Part shown: piece after piece, positions 1 to 11,424 of the stretch
Layout of the letters: each line of letters starts with the position of its first letter
How positions within the stretch are numbered: the first letter of the stretch is position 1
Source: Lobosporangium transversale
Taxonomy: Eukaryota > Mortierellomycota > Mortierellomycetes > Mortierellales > Mortierellaceae
Assembly: GCF_002105155.1 (NCBI RefSeq)
Contig: NW_019028984.1
Coordinates: 744,001 to 808,000 of the forward strand
Direction: 5' to 3'
Length of the DNA: 64,000 nt
Position numbers and translations under genes: made by a program
Notes under the pieces: model-generated
The model's input: only the letters and a program-made list of their open reading frames with translations
Database searches by the model: none
What the model was told of the DNA's origin: nothing

Positions 1-805
1 CATTGGGAGCCGAAGATGAAGCAGATAAGGCTCCTCCTATGTATCCATTACTGTGGTTATATTGTTGGTAGTGACCGCTTGCCAGATCACTACCAGGTAA
101 AGACTGATAGCGGTCAAAGGAGCCTCGTCGAACATCTTCCCGACTACTGTTATAAGAGTATAGGCCATTACGCTGCGCTCGCATTGCAAGGGCAGCGACA
201 GCAGCATCCTGTTCTGAAATGTGAGGATCCTCCAACGATGGTCGGCTTACTTCACCTGAGATCCTCCTGCTTCTTACTCCTGCCAATATACGATTGTATG
301 ATTCGGCCGGTGATATGGGTGGGAAAAGTGCAGAAGAATCATGAGGGCCATAGCGACGAGTTTCTTGGGGGAATGAAAGATGATCGTTCCCCAAGGGCAG
401 TTGTAAGCTAGATCGGCTAGCCGCATACATGCTGGATCTATCGATCTCTTGCCCATTAACGCCGACACCTATGCCTGTATCCCTGCCAACGCTCATAGTG
501 GATTGGTTTGGTCCCAGAAGGTCCGGATCTGGTGTGAGCCGTCCTGGCTCCATGCCTGGCATGAGAGCCATACGCCTTCGATCCCGCGCGATTGCACGTT
601 CCTCAAGTTGATGCTCACGTTTTTGCCTCCTCTCGGATACATCAAACGTCCTACATAACTGTTCATGAGCTGCGACATCCTATGATGGTATAAGAACATA
701 TTCTGGTCAATCTAGTTCCCTCAGATGCAGATAATATTCATCTCTATACTATATAACTGTTGTACGGTTTCCTTGTTCTCTTCCTCTTCATAGAGATCGA
801 AAAAG

Positions 806-838
<33 letters not shown>

Positions 839-2443
839 AAAGAAGCCTATTCTTGTACTTACTGCCCAAAAGTTAAGATACTCAACCGCTCGTTGCGTCC
901 GAAGGAAAGTCTCAAAGCCATCATAACTGAGTGGATACCGCGTCCGTTTTTCAAGAACCTGACTCAAGTGAGGTAACATCCTGGCTTGTTCTGCAAGCTG
1001 CTGCTCATAGAGCTGTCGTTGTAGTCGCTGCTCCCTCTGTTGTGTTGCCTGCTGCTCTGCACGTCTCTTCCTGGCTGCTCGACGCCTTTTCTTCTTATTC
1101 GCTTTACTCTTGCCATTGCCCTTGGAGCCTGGATGCCTTTTCCCCTTGTTGCTGCTGCTACTGACGGGGTGCTGATGATTGGAAGAGCTACTTGGCAAAT
1201 CATTGGTATAGTTGAGATCATTTTGAAGAAAATAATTGTTACTGCCACCAGCACTAGTTGAATAGTCGCTTTCCTGTCGGATCAGCGAGAGAGATGGCCG
1301 CCAAGTAGACGGCCGATTCCTTCTAGAATCCTGTCGCTGCTTCTGTTGTTTATCTTCATCTGACAGGCCCTGCAAAGCCCCTTTTCCCCCTATTGGACGT
1401 GAAGCAGAAGAGGAAGAATCTTGACTAGGTCTAGGAACCCCTCTGTCGGACTCATGACTTGTTCGGGAAGATTTTTTATATTCATCTGCAAAACTCAGTC
1501 TGCTCGTGGATTCACGCAGTCGCCTGAGAATCCCTATACTATTGTTGGAGTGCTTTGAGGATGTTGAACGATGACGATGACTTTTTCCTCTTCCTTCACC
1601 CTCATCATCCGAGTTATTGCCGTCCTCTGAGTACATATCCGAATCCGCATCGATGTCCTCTTCCTCGGAGCTAGTACTTCTTAGGGGTGAATCTACTCTG
1701 GGATGATGACCAGTGTCCCACGAGTCATAGTGTCCCTGATTCAGAGGCGATCCAGGGCGAGAATGGACAGTATCGTGTGAGGTGCGGGGAAAGTAGGATG
1801 GCTGAGAATGAGAATGAGAATGAGAGTTGTGCAGGTTGCTATGAAGCTGTGGAGAAGGTGATCGGGCAGGACGAGAGCCTAGCGCAATGGCCAGGCGGGA
1901 GAGACCAGGCGATGCTGACTGCGGAGGAGATTCTGGTGGATAGTTGGCATGGTACGAATCCTGTGGATTCTGGGGATATTCTTGTTCGCCTGATGTACTG
2001 ATATTGATATTACTTGCTGATGAATATATTCCAGGTATATGATAGATGTTACTAAGATGATTATTGGAGGGAGAGGATGGTCTGCTTGAGGGTTTCCCTG
2101 CGGGTCCTGGTGTGGATGACCGTGAGTATGGATCTGTAGTTGCGGAGTTGTGTATAGAGGCCGATGAAAGCGAGCTGAAGTGTGTACCCAATCCGACAAT
2201 CGTGGACCCAACATGGCTCGGGTTAGAGTAATATGGATGGTGTGTAATACTGGCGTGGCGGCTACGGTGATGCGGATGTTGGTGGTGTCTTGGTTTTGAC
2301 GAAGATGATGTGGAAGAGCGGGTATAAGTGGAGGGGATGGCGGTAGCGACCTGAGAAGCGGATGAGTGTGGACGTGGGATCAGGGCCTCCTCTGCCGGGG
2401 TTAGGGATATCCGCGGCATGCCCTGGAAGGCAACATTGTCCAT
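1..2443 (-). CDS. RGS-domain protein (regulator of G-protein signalling), 3' end outside window
   Basis: Two coding exons are visible: 2443..863 and 679..1, running off the left edge, at least 753 residues. Exon 1 ends in a GTAAGT donor and exon 2 starts after a TAG acceptor; joining them in phase 0 gives a continuous ...NFWA-DVAAHEQLCR. The first 480 residues are Ser/Pro/His-rich and disordered, with an acidic run and a basic KKKRRRAARKRR patch. From residue about 490 the sequence matches the start of an RGS domain (YPLSYDGFETFLRTQRAVEY). RGS domains accelerate GTP hydrolysis on G-alpha subunits. After the first helices the frame enters a polar, charged segment unlike an RGS helix bundle, so the domain is either split by a long insert, as in some fungal RGS proteins, or finished outside the window. 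The 183-bp intron carries T26 followed by A10. Family assignment is from motif resemblance. Confidence 0.68.
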
Positions 2444-4048
2444 TTTTTTTGTTGTGTTGAAGCGAAGTTCAGCAGAGAAGGGGGGTGTGAAGTAAGAAAG
2501 AAAAAAGTGCCATTGCTCATTAGCAATAAAAGATATTGGAAATCAATAAAAAAACTTGATGTTGCTTTATATTCAGCAACTAGGATAAAATAGGATCATA
2601 TGAAAGCAGACGGTGTGTTATGAATGTTGTCGGGGTAAGGCGTGGGGGATTTTGAATCTCATTTGGCAGAAGAGAGAAAAGAATGAGGACAATGGCAATT
2701 GTCAATGAGAAACAGAGTAAAGCAAGAAAGTTTCAGGTACAGCTCACAAAAGGAGGTTAGTGTGTATTATGAATTTTCTAAAAAATAAAAAGAAAGAGAA
2801 AAGGAAGATGGAGGAAGGACCGATTGAGATAACAAGGAAATAGGAAAACCAACAACAGAGCAGCGTTGTACAATGGTAAAGAGTGCGAATGGTGGCGCCA
2901 CATTCATCTTCAAGCTGCGGATTGAGAGTGCATAGCCAGTCTATATTTTCTTTTCTTGTAGCTGAAAGGAAAATAGAGAAAAGTAGGAGATGGTAGATGG
3001 CGGTGTCAGATGAGTGCGAGCATTGATAGGGATTGGAAAGCAGTAAGCATACAGGAAGGTAAAGTAAGCAGAGCAATGATGCATATATATCAAGCATTGC
3101 TATATAATCAATCCTCTCTCTTGTCTCTCTCTGCCCCTTTTCAATCTTGTCTTGCTTGTCAGTGTCAAAATGAATTTACTCTGCTGAGAGCCCACTTGGT
3201 TTCTCAAAGAAAAAGAAAAACCCCATCTATTTGGCGGCAAATTTGTCTGCATAGTTTGCATGCTCCACAGTATCGCGCGAAATAAATGAACTACAGATTT
3301 CAAACATTACATGGTTGCAAAGTAGCAAAGTGTCTTCTCTTTTCCTCTTTCTCTTTGAACTTGCCCATCACATGTGGACGCGTCCTTTTCAAAATTACAC
3401 GGTTACACAGTTCCTGTTTAAATTGAATAAAATAAATAAAATAAAATAAAATAAAATAAAATAAAATAAGCTTATTCACCACACTGCGATGGATGAAAAT
3501 GCTATTTCGTTATTCGTAGAAACGGTGTTCTTCAGCATCAGCAACATGATCATGCTACAAAGGTCGTTGAAATAGGTAGGAAAAAGAAAAGTTTAAACAG
3601 CTTTAAAGATGCTGTTGATCTCAGTCAATGAGTTTGTGCCGTATACCGATTAAGAAAGAGGAATCCGTCGATGCAAATGACCGATTCTCTTTTAACAGAA
3701 CCACAGGAGCCGGTATCGATTTATTGACCCCGCAATCCTCTTATTTTGCGCAGTCAAAAAGAGCAAAAAAAAGGGGTGTGCAAAGAGCGGCCTTTTAGCC
3801 AACCGACTCTCCGTTTTGTTAAAAAGCAATACGCTGTCAAAAACACATGTAAACAGTTCTTTATCTTTTGTCTTCATTCTCTTCATTGTCTTCATTGTTT
3901 TCAGTCTTCAGTCTCCATTGTCTTCTTGATCAACTTGATTGCTCCGGTACCTACTTCTTGTTCACATTTACCCTCTTACTAATTGTACATATTCCATCCA
4001 CTCACAGCATAAAAAAAAAGTCATTCATTCATAATCAACTTCATCATC
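2444..4048. other. Intergenic region between divergent genes
   Basis: This 1.6-kb stretch lies between the start of the RGS gene (-) and the F-box gene (+), so it must contain both promoters. I see no credible coding sequence. It holds an (AAAAT)n tract near 3428-3469 and a pyrimidine-rich leader with repeated TCTTCATTGTC-like words at about 3865-3925, just before the F-box gene. Confidence 0.6.
3428..3469. repeat. (AAAAT)n microsatellite
   Basis: About eight tandem copies of a five-base AAAAT unit, read directly. It is non-coding. Confidence 0.9.
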
Positions 4049-5884
4049 ATGACCTCTCCCATTCTCCTTCCAGAGATGTTACTTTACTTGGCCCCACTGG
4101 TGGCATTACAAGATCGTCTTGCATGTGCCCGTGTATGTCGTCAATGGTATGCGTCCTTCATGCCCTTTATCTGGTCCTCCTTCACTGTTCCAGAAAACTG
4201 GGCATCATGTCCTTCTCCATTTTCCTCCTCACCCTCTTCATCATCATCATTATCGTTATCACCCACTTCTTCTTTCCCATGCCTCGAAACCCTAAAAAAG
4301 AATGCCCATTATATCCGATCTCTCACTCTCAAGGCCACTCTGGGTCTTGAACCGTTTCTCAGAAACTGTACTTCCCTCAAGATGCTTTTTATACATGGTG
4401 AGCATATCATGGATCCTCGTCCGGACACTTGGGACCAACTCATTGATCTGATTCGACACAATCCTGGGATTGAATGGATCTTTTTCGGATTTAACCTTAC
4501 CAGTGCTCCCTCAGCTCAATTCCTCCGAGCCTTACCAGAAGCATGCCCTAATCTGAAGAGATACGAATCCAGTCGAGCTAAATATGATAATTTTGATCAA
4601 GTTGAAGCCCTGATCCGAGTCTTCAGTCGACTCCAGATCGCTTCCTCTCGCTTTGAAACCTTTGTTAACATTCAGGATCTTAAGCGATGGTCCTTTCCAG
4701 ATCTCATAGAAATCTGCCTAAAGGACATGAGAGGCTTCAGTCCACAATCGCAGGTGGAATTGATCAGTCAGTGCCCTAACTTGCAGCATCTGAAATGGAC
4801 CATGTATCGAGATCAATTCTTTCCTGTGAAAGAGTTTTGTGAAAAAGTCCCTGCTGCATGTCCACACCTGACCATGTTGCAGATGGATGGTTGTGGGTTA
4901 CGGGATCCGGACGAAATCGGCCAAATGTTGGATTCATTGGCTCCTCCCATTAGAGGACTCGAGCTCTTTTCAGTCTGTGGAACGAGCATCAGTAGACCAA
5001 CTTTCCAGTCCTTGAGCCTTCATTTCAAAACGTTGAAGTCCTTGGATATTTCATATTGTAGTCAAGTCGAGAGTTGGATGGCTCAAAAGATCCTTGAAGA
5101 ATCCCCTCAGCTCACACGGCTGTTGTGCCCATCCCTCAAGATGTGGGATATTGTTCATGGCAAGGATTGGGCCGCAAAAGGGATGCAGCATTTGGAGGTC
5201 AACATCTTACAATCATCACCAGGAAATTCATCCTTAGAGGAACAATGGACCACATTTAGACAGCTCTCCAAGTTAACTCAACTGGAATCCCTGAGCATAG
5301 GGTCGCTTTCATGGACTCTTCGTGAAGGCTTACTATTCCAAATGGATTCTGGGGTGGATCAACTTCGGACCTTGATCAATTTGGAGTATTTGAACCTAGG
5401 CAAGTCCTATCAACGGATGGTTTTAGATGATGTTATCTGGATGGGCACTCATCTCGAGAAACTGAAGAAAATTGAGGGTATTTTCCACCGGGACTGGGAT
5501 AAACATCTAGAGATGGCAACCAAGTTCAAGGAGTTTGGAGTGGAGGTTCTAGATCAAGAGTTGCCACCAGACTATTATTTTGATAATGATTCGATCTATA
5601 CAGATGGCTCAGAGAGTATGGAGGAGTATGAGGAGGAGTTGGAAGGTGATGATGAAGATGGATATGGTGACTTTGAGGAGGGGGATTATGAAGATGCACA
5701 GGAGCAGAACAATAGCGCAGTAGAGGAGGATCAGGAGCATGAGGGAGAACACAATTCCATCAAATCTGACCAAATAATCGAAGGCGAACCGGGACTCATT
5801 TGCATACATGTAGGGGATGGGATGATAGAGATTGCCACTGACAATATCATCCAGACTCAAAGAGCACATGAAGAGCACAACTAA
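4049..5884 (+). CDS. F-box/leucine-rich-repeat protein with acidic C-terminal tail
   Basis: Single exon of 611 residues. The N-terminus has an F-box pattern, LPEMLLYLAPLVALQDRLAC followed by ARVCRQWY and FMPFIWSS, at residues about 6-48. The body carries irregular leucine-rich repeats (for example LKSLDISYC, LEYLNLG). The last about 90 residues are strongly acidic (EEYEEELEGDDEDGYGDFEE). F-box proteins are substrate receptors of SCF ubiquitin ligases: the F-box binds Skp1 and the LRR region usually binds substrate. The start is the first ATG in the frame, after a pyrimidine-rich leader. The acidic tail distinguishes it from the three other F-box/LRR genes here. The substrate is unknown. Confidence 0.82.
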   Translation: MTSPILLPEMLLYLAPLVALQDRLACARVCRQWYASFMPFIWSSFTVPENWASCPSPFSSSPSSSSSLSLSPTSSFPCLETLKKNAHYIRSLTLKATLGLEPFLRNCTSLKMLFIHGEHIMDPRPDTWDQLIDLIRHNPGIEWIFFGFNLTSAPSAQFLRALPEACPNLKRYESSRAKYDNFDQVEALIRVFSRLQIASSRFETFVNIQDLKRWSFPDLIEICLKDMRGFSPQSQVELISQCPNLQHLKWTMYRDQFFPVKEFCEKVPAACPHLTMLQMDGCGLRDPDEIGQMLDSLAPPIRGLELFSVCGTSISRPTFQSLSLHFKTLKSLDISYCSQVESWMAQKILEESPQLTRLLCPSLKMWDIVHGKDWAAKGMQHLEVNILQSSPGNSSLEEQWTTFRQLSKLTQLESLSIGSLSWTLREGLLFQMDSGVDQLRTLINLEYLNLGKSYQRMVLDDVIWMGTHLEKLKKIEGIFHRDWDKHLEMATKFKEFGVEVLDQELPPDYYFDNDSIYTDGSESMEEYEEELEGDDEDGYGDFEEGDYEDAQEQNNSAVEEDQEHEGEHNSIKSDQIIEGEPGLICIHVGDGMIEIATDNIIQTQRAHEEHN

Positions 5885-6077
5885 AAGTGTCCTTTCTCAG
5901 GATGAAGACCTTTTATTTTGAATGCAACAGTAAAGGACTTCTCTAGTCTGTTTGTATATATAATTTTTTTTTTCTTTTTTTTATGTAGATGTTCGTAAGT
6001 TGTATGTTATGTGTATGTACTACTGTCAATCACTACTCTTTTCCCCCCTAATTCTCTATTGCTTGCTATTCAAATGT

Positions 6078-9000
6078 CTATTCGTTATCGTATGCTAGAA
6101 TGGAGCCCAACCATGTCTCGATCTCACGTTTTTGCATATTCTTGCGTGCTGCGTAATCAGTCACTTGGTCCTCTTGGATCTTGCCCACTGCAAAGTACTG
6201 TCCACGTCCAAAGACAATGGCTGAAACAGACGCACCTGGATCCATAGCCAAGGACTCGGTCAGATTAATGCCTGTCTGTGTTCCAATATTACCCAACTCC
6301 CACATAGTCAATTTCTCAGTATGATCTGGTTGAGATGGATAACCGGGTGCGGGACGAATACCCTGGTACTTGATCGACAGCATATCAGTTACATCCATGG
6401 CTTCATTTGGTGCATAGCCCCAATGTTCCCGACGAATATCCTCGTGGAGCTTCTCTGCAAATGCCTCTGCAAGACGATCAGCCAGAGACTTGGCCATAAT
6501 CGATCCATAGTCATCATGGCTGGCTTTGAACTCCTCACACAGCTCATCACATCCAAACCCGGCCGAGACTGCAAACATGCCTAAATAGTCCGCAATACCA
6601 CTCTCTTTGGGAGCCACAAAGTCGGACAGACACATGTACTTCTCAGTAGATTCCTTCTCCTTTTCGGCTTGTTGACGGAGGCCATAGAACTTCGCCACCA
6701 CCTTGGAACGTGTCTCATCCTCATAAATCTCAATATCATCCCCAACACTATTAGCAGGATAAAAGCCTACGATGCCTGTTGCTTGGAGTTGCTTCTTTTC
6801 AATCATAATCTTCATCATCGCCAAGGCTTCCTCATGCAACTTCTTGGCCTCTGCACCGACAGTTTCGTCATTAAAGATCTTGGGATATCCACGGTTAGGA
6901 TATTTGCCACGTAGCTGCCAGACCTGGAAGAATGGGTTCCAGTCAATGTGGCTGGTCACCGTGTTGAGATCAATGTCCTTGAATACCTTTGTGCCCAGGA
7001 ACGAGGGCTTCACAATCTTTTCCCGCGCCCAGTCCAGAACCATTTTCTGCTCTCTTGCAGCTGCCAAACTGAGGTACCGACGATCCTTGAGACCTTCATA
7101 GTGGTCCTCACGAATCTCTTCATATTCCTCGTTGATGTCTTCAATAAAGTCCTCTCTGACCTTCTCATCCAACAAACTCGAGACAACAACCACACTCTTG
7201 GAAGCATCCAAGACATGAATAGCAGGCTGGGTATAGCGAGGCGCGACCTTGACAGCTGTGTGGGTCTTGGAGGTGGTAGCACCACCGATCAAGATAGGAA
7301 CCTTCAGCCCTGCGCGCTCAGCCTCCTTGGCTACGTGGATCATCTCATCTAATGAAGGAGTGATCAGTCCCGAGAGTCCAATAACATCAACTTTTTCATC
7401 AATGGCTGTCTGGATAATCTTCTCGCACGGTGTCATCACTCCAAGGTCAATGACCCTGTAATTGTTGCAACCCAACACGACCGCCACAATATTTTTGCCA
7501 ATGTCGTGTACATCCCCTTTGACCGTCGCCATCAGAACCGTGCCTGAATACCAATTATCATCATCTGCTAGCCCCTTCTCCTTAATGTTCCTGAGGCGTT
7601 CCTCCTCCATAAATGGAATCAAATGAGCCACAGCAGTCTTCATCACACGTGCTGATTTGATGACTTGAGGCAAGAACATCTTGCCAGCACCAAATAGATC
7701 ACCCACAATGCTCATACCGTTCATCAAAGGTCCTTCAATAACATTCAGTGGACGGGGATACTTCACTGTGTCCTTGCGAGCCTCCTCTGTATCCTCGACA
7801 ATATATTTGACAATGCCCTTGATCAAAGCATGCGCCAAACGGTCCGCAACAGGCCGGCTTCTCCACTCCTCAGTCTCGGCCTCCTTTTTGGCGCCTTTGG
7901 CATTGGCTTGCGCATAGGCGAGCAACTTGTCTGTCACCTCCGGATCCTTGTTCCAGACCGCATCCTCGCATAGCTTGAGCAAATCCTTAGGAATCTCGTC
8001 ATAAACTGTCAAGAATCCGGCATTGACAATACCCATATCCATGCCAACTTTAATGGCATGATACAAGAACACACTGTGCATTGCCTCGCGAATCACATCC
8101 ATACCACGGAACGAGAATGACAAGTTAGAGACACCTCCACTGATCTTGGCTCCGGGCAAATTGGCCTTGATCAATTTGATGGATTCAATGAACTCGACTC
8201 CATAATTGTTGTGTTCCTCCATTCCTGTACAGATCGTCAGGATATTGGGATCAAAAATAATGTCATTTGGATTAAATCCAACTTGATCCACCAAAATGTG
8301 ATAGGAACGAGCACAGATCTCAAATTTACGAGAACAGGTATCTGCCTGGCCAGTTTCATCAAAAGCCATTACAACAACTGCAGCACCAAATCGACGGACC
8401 ACCCTCGCTTGGCGAATAAATTCTTCTTCACCAGCCTTGAGTGAAATACTGTTGACGATACATTTGCCTTGAGCGCATTTCAAGCCAGCTTCAATCACTG
8501 CAAAGTTGGAAGAGTCAATCATCAATGGGACTTTGCTCACATCTGGGTCACTGCTCAACAAGTTCAAAAATCGAGTCATGGCTGCCACACCATCCAACAT
8601 GCCCTCATCAAAATTGACGTCCACGATTTGAGCTCCATTTTCAACCTGAGCACGGGCAATGGCTAAACATTCATCATATTCTCCCTTGAGTACATGGCGC
8701 GCAAACTTGCGCGATCCTGCTACGTTGCAACGCTCTCCGATGTTGATAAAGTTAGAGGATTGATCGACTTTCAAGGGCTCTAAGCCAGACAACAACATGC
8801 TGCTGATCGTGGGTTCATTTTCAAACTTGCGTGGTGGATAGGACTTGCAGGCCTCAGCGATGGCTCGGATGTGGTCTGGTGTGGTACCACAGCATCCTCC
8901 AATAATCGATACCAATCCTTCTTTTGCAAATACTTCCACCTGTTTGGCCATATCTGATGGTGATTCATCATATTCTCCGAATGCATTAGGCAAACCCTGT

Positions 9001-10417
9001 TAAAAAATAAATAAATAAATAAAATGATGGCAAAAAGAGGTATAAGAATACGATTTTCAAGTGGGGGATATCGATTATAGAAGGCAATGAAGGGTATGAA
9101 ACGTACTGCGTTAGGATAGCAAATGACATGTGTCTTGGCAGCCTGTCCAATATTATAAATAAAGGGTCTCATTTGATCAGCACCCAAAGCACAGTTGAGT
9201 CCGATTGCGAAAGGATCCGAATGTTTCATTGAGATCACAAAGGCTTCGCCAGTCTGACCACTGAGTGTACGTCCGGACATGTCGACAATTGTTCCAGAGA
9301 TGAACACTGGAGTCCTGCGGTAGCCCTCCGAGAAGCAAAGATCGATTGCATATAACGCGGCTTTGGCATTAAGGGTATCAAAAATAGTTTCTACCAGAAG
9401 GATATCGGCCCCACCATCCAACAGACCCTTCGTCTGCTCTGTATAGGCTTCGACCAACTCATCAAAGGTGACGTTTCTGAAGGCTGGGTTTTCGACTGAG
9501 GGAGAAATCGAACATGTCCTGTTTGTCGGTCCGAGCGCTCCACAGACAAAACGTGGACGATCTGGTGTTTGCGCAGTCATCTATTGTTTTTTAAAAGACA
9601 AATACCCTGTTACTTAGTTAATCATTTCAGTGTATTATTGACGATTAAAAAAAATAAAAATAAAATAAAAATAAAAAGGGTAACCTTTTCACATGCTCTC
9701 CTAGCAACTTCAGCCGCGACTTTATTCATGCGATAGGCTTCTTTTTCAAGTCCATAGTCCAGTTGGGCAATTGAGGTGGATGAAAATGTATTCGTCTCGA
9801 CCATGTCTGCTCCTGCGTCCAGATACTGCCAGTGAATTTTCTCAATTGCATCCGGTTGCGTGAAGACCAACATATCGTTGTTACCCTTTAGATCCTTTGG
9901 ATGGTCCTTGTATTCCTCACCTATTAGTTACATGAATTGAATAATAGTCATGAGAAATGAGTTGGAACAAACAAGTAGTTCTGATCCATAATATAAATTG
10001 ATACGATTAGATCTGACTAGAGGAGGAAAAAGAAGTTCGGAGTTGGAAAAAAGAAAAAAAGAAAAAAAGAAAAAAAAAAAGACAAGCTCTTCTGTTTGTC
10101 TCCTGGTTGCTTCTAATTTCCTTCATAAGGAGAGAGCAAGTCAGAAAAGAAAAGTATCTAACCTCGAAAGTCAGCCTCGGTGAGACGTAGACGTTGGATC
10201 ATAGTTCCCATGGCACCATCAATGAACATGATACGCTCCTTGAGCGTCTTTTCTAGGTATGCCTGGACATCTAAAGCAAATTTAAAGCGAGCAATGTTGT
10301 ATTAATTGGCATTAGTTGGTTGACTTTTCAAATAAAAGGGTGAGCACAGACTTTGAGCTGAAAGAGCTGGGAGAGTGTGTTGTGGATACTAAAGTCCATA
10401 CCAGAGGGTCGAGTCAT
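6078..10417 (-). CDS. metH: Cobalamin-dependent methionine synthase (5-methyltetrahydrofolate-homocysteine methyltransferase)
   Basis: Five exons: 10417..10402, 10270..10163, 9920..9685, 9580..9107 and 8996..6078, giving 1250 residues, close to bacterial and animal MetH. The enzyme moves a methyl group from methyltetrahydrofolate through methylcobalamin to homocysteine. The homocysteine domain has its zinc cysteines in GLNCALG and [10 protein letters not shown] (Cys 313-314). The pterin domain starts near [15 protein letters not shown]. The B12 domain has the DVHDIGKN motif with the cobalamin-ligating His near residue 774. The C-terminal AdoMet reactivation domain has [12 protein letters not shown] near residue 1165. 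All four modules are complete, so it looks functional. The first coding exon is only 16 nt (MTRPS plus one base); the next joins as [10 protein letters not shown], and the ATG is the only one in frame upstream. Dikarya typically use MetE instead, so this supports an early-diverging fungus. Confidence 0.95.
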
Positions 10418-11044
10418 GCTATTGACCTGTGTATGAATGCAGAAATGAGAAAACAAAAAAGGGGACGAAAAGAATGAATCGGATGGGAAATGAGTCCAGA
10501 GGAGTGAAGGAAGTAAAGAGAAAGAGAAAGAGAAAAAGAAAATGAGTCAGGGAAAAGGGGACAAAATTGGTTGGGGACTGGAAGGAAACACACACACACG
10601 CGCCAGATCACTTTACTTTATTCACAACAATGTGGTCTAAGAGTGTAACAATCCTCTTCTCTTTCTTCCTTCTCTCTCCTCTCTCAACTCTCTCAAATGG
10701 CCTTTTGATTCTTTCTTCACTGATTGGCTGCCTTAATTCTTACACTCGATAGCTTTGTTCTTCATTCTCCCCTGTACAATACTGCTTGCAGATCTCCACC
10801 TGGCATCTGCACCAGATAGGTTGTATATATAATTTGTATTCACCCCAGGAAAAAAAAGATTGCAAAGTCTAAGCACGTGCCGATCATCTGTGTCACACGA
10901 AACCCGATTTCTGTGACCATTTCTCACACAAGCTGGTGCCTCAAACGAGATTTACGCGGCAAACTCTCATTTTGTCTTTACATGTGCATGTTGCATGTTC
11001 GGAATAAAAGCAATATAAGCAATAATAGGTTTTCAATCCTACAC

Positions 11045-11077
<33 letters not shown>

Positions 11078-11247
11078 GATATTTGAGAGGAGCATTTGCC
11101 AAATGTGCAGACATTTGAAATAAACCAGCGTATTTCGAATGGGTATTTCAAAATGCGTTTAGATGTATTCGCTTGACTGTCTTTAATGAGAACGGACACA
11201 TTTACAGTTTTTGGCCAATGCCCAAGTTTCTTTATTTTTATTGTTTT
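10418..11247. other. Intergenic region upstream of methionine synthase
   Basis: About 830 bp holding the methionine synthase promoter and the 3' flank of the small secreted peptide gene. There is a GA-rich tract at 10495-10560, which is pyrimidine-rich on the methionine synthase strand, and a T31 run at 11046-11076. No coding sequence is recognised. Confidence 0.6.
11046..11076. repeat. Poly-T tract (31 bases)
   Basis: Uninterrupted T run read directly. It lies 170 bp beyond the stop codon of the small secreted peptide gene, on that gene's downstream side. Confidence 0.9.
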
Positions 11248-11424
11248 TTACTGAAGTGGAGGGATTCCTTTGATACAATTGTACTTGAGCGTACGAGGAC
11301 AAATGGCAGGATCATATTCACACGAGGTAGCTGCACGGCAATTGTCGCATGATCTGACGCAGTATGCCTGGCTCACACTAATAAGCGCAGCAATAATCGC
11401 AGTAACAATCAAAATCTTGTGCAT
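11248..11424 (-). CDS. Small secreted cysteine-rich protein
   Basis: Single exon of 58 residues. Residues 1-20 form a classic signal peptide: basic MHK, hydrophobic ILIVTAIIAALIS, then SVSQA before the likely cleavage site. The mature peptide is about 38 residues with six cysteines (pattern C-x3-C-x2-C-x5-C-x6-C-x8-C), consistent with three disulphides. The frame stays open upstream, but only from a T-rich segment that looks untranslated, so I chose the ATG giving a proper signal peptide. No family is recognised. Size and cysteine content resemble fungal small secreted or effector-like proteins and antimicrobial peptides, but nothing in the sequence decides function. It stands alone in 2.7 kb of otherwise non-coding DNA. 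Confidence 0.6.
   Translation of the reverse strand: MHKILIVTAIIAALISVSQAYCVRSCDNCRAATSCEYDPAICPRTLKYNCIKGIPPLQ

Noticed and set aside
16-411. Plus-strand open frame at the left edge
   Set aside because: It is antisense to exon 2 of the RGS gene, whose minus-strand frame is coherent and joins exon 1 in phase.
10490-10620. Low-complexity purine tract as a possible repeat element
   Set aside because: It is the C/T-rich leader of the methionine synthase gene seen from the other strand; similar leaders precede other genes here.
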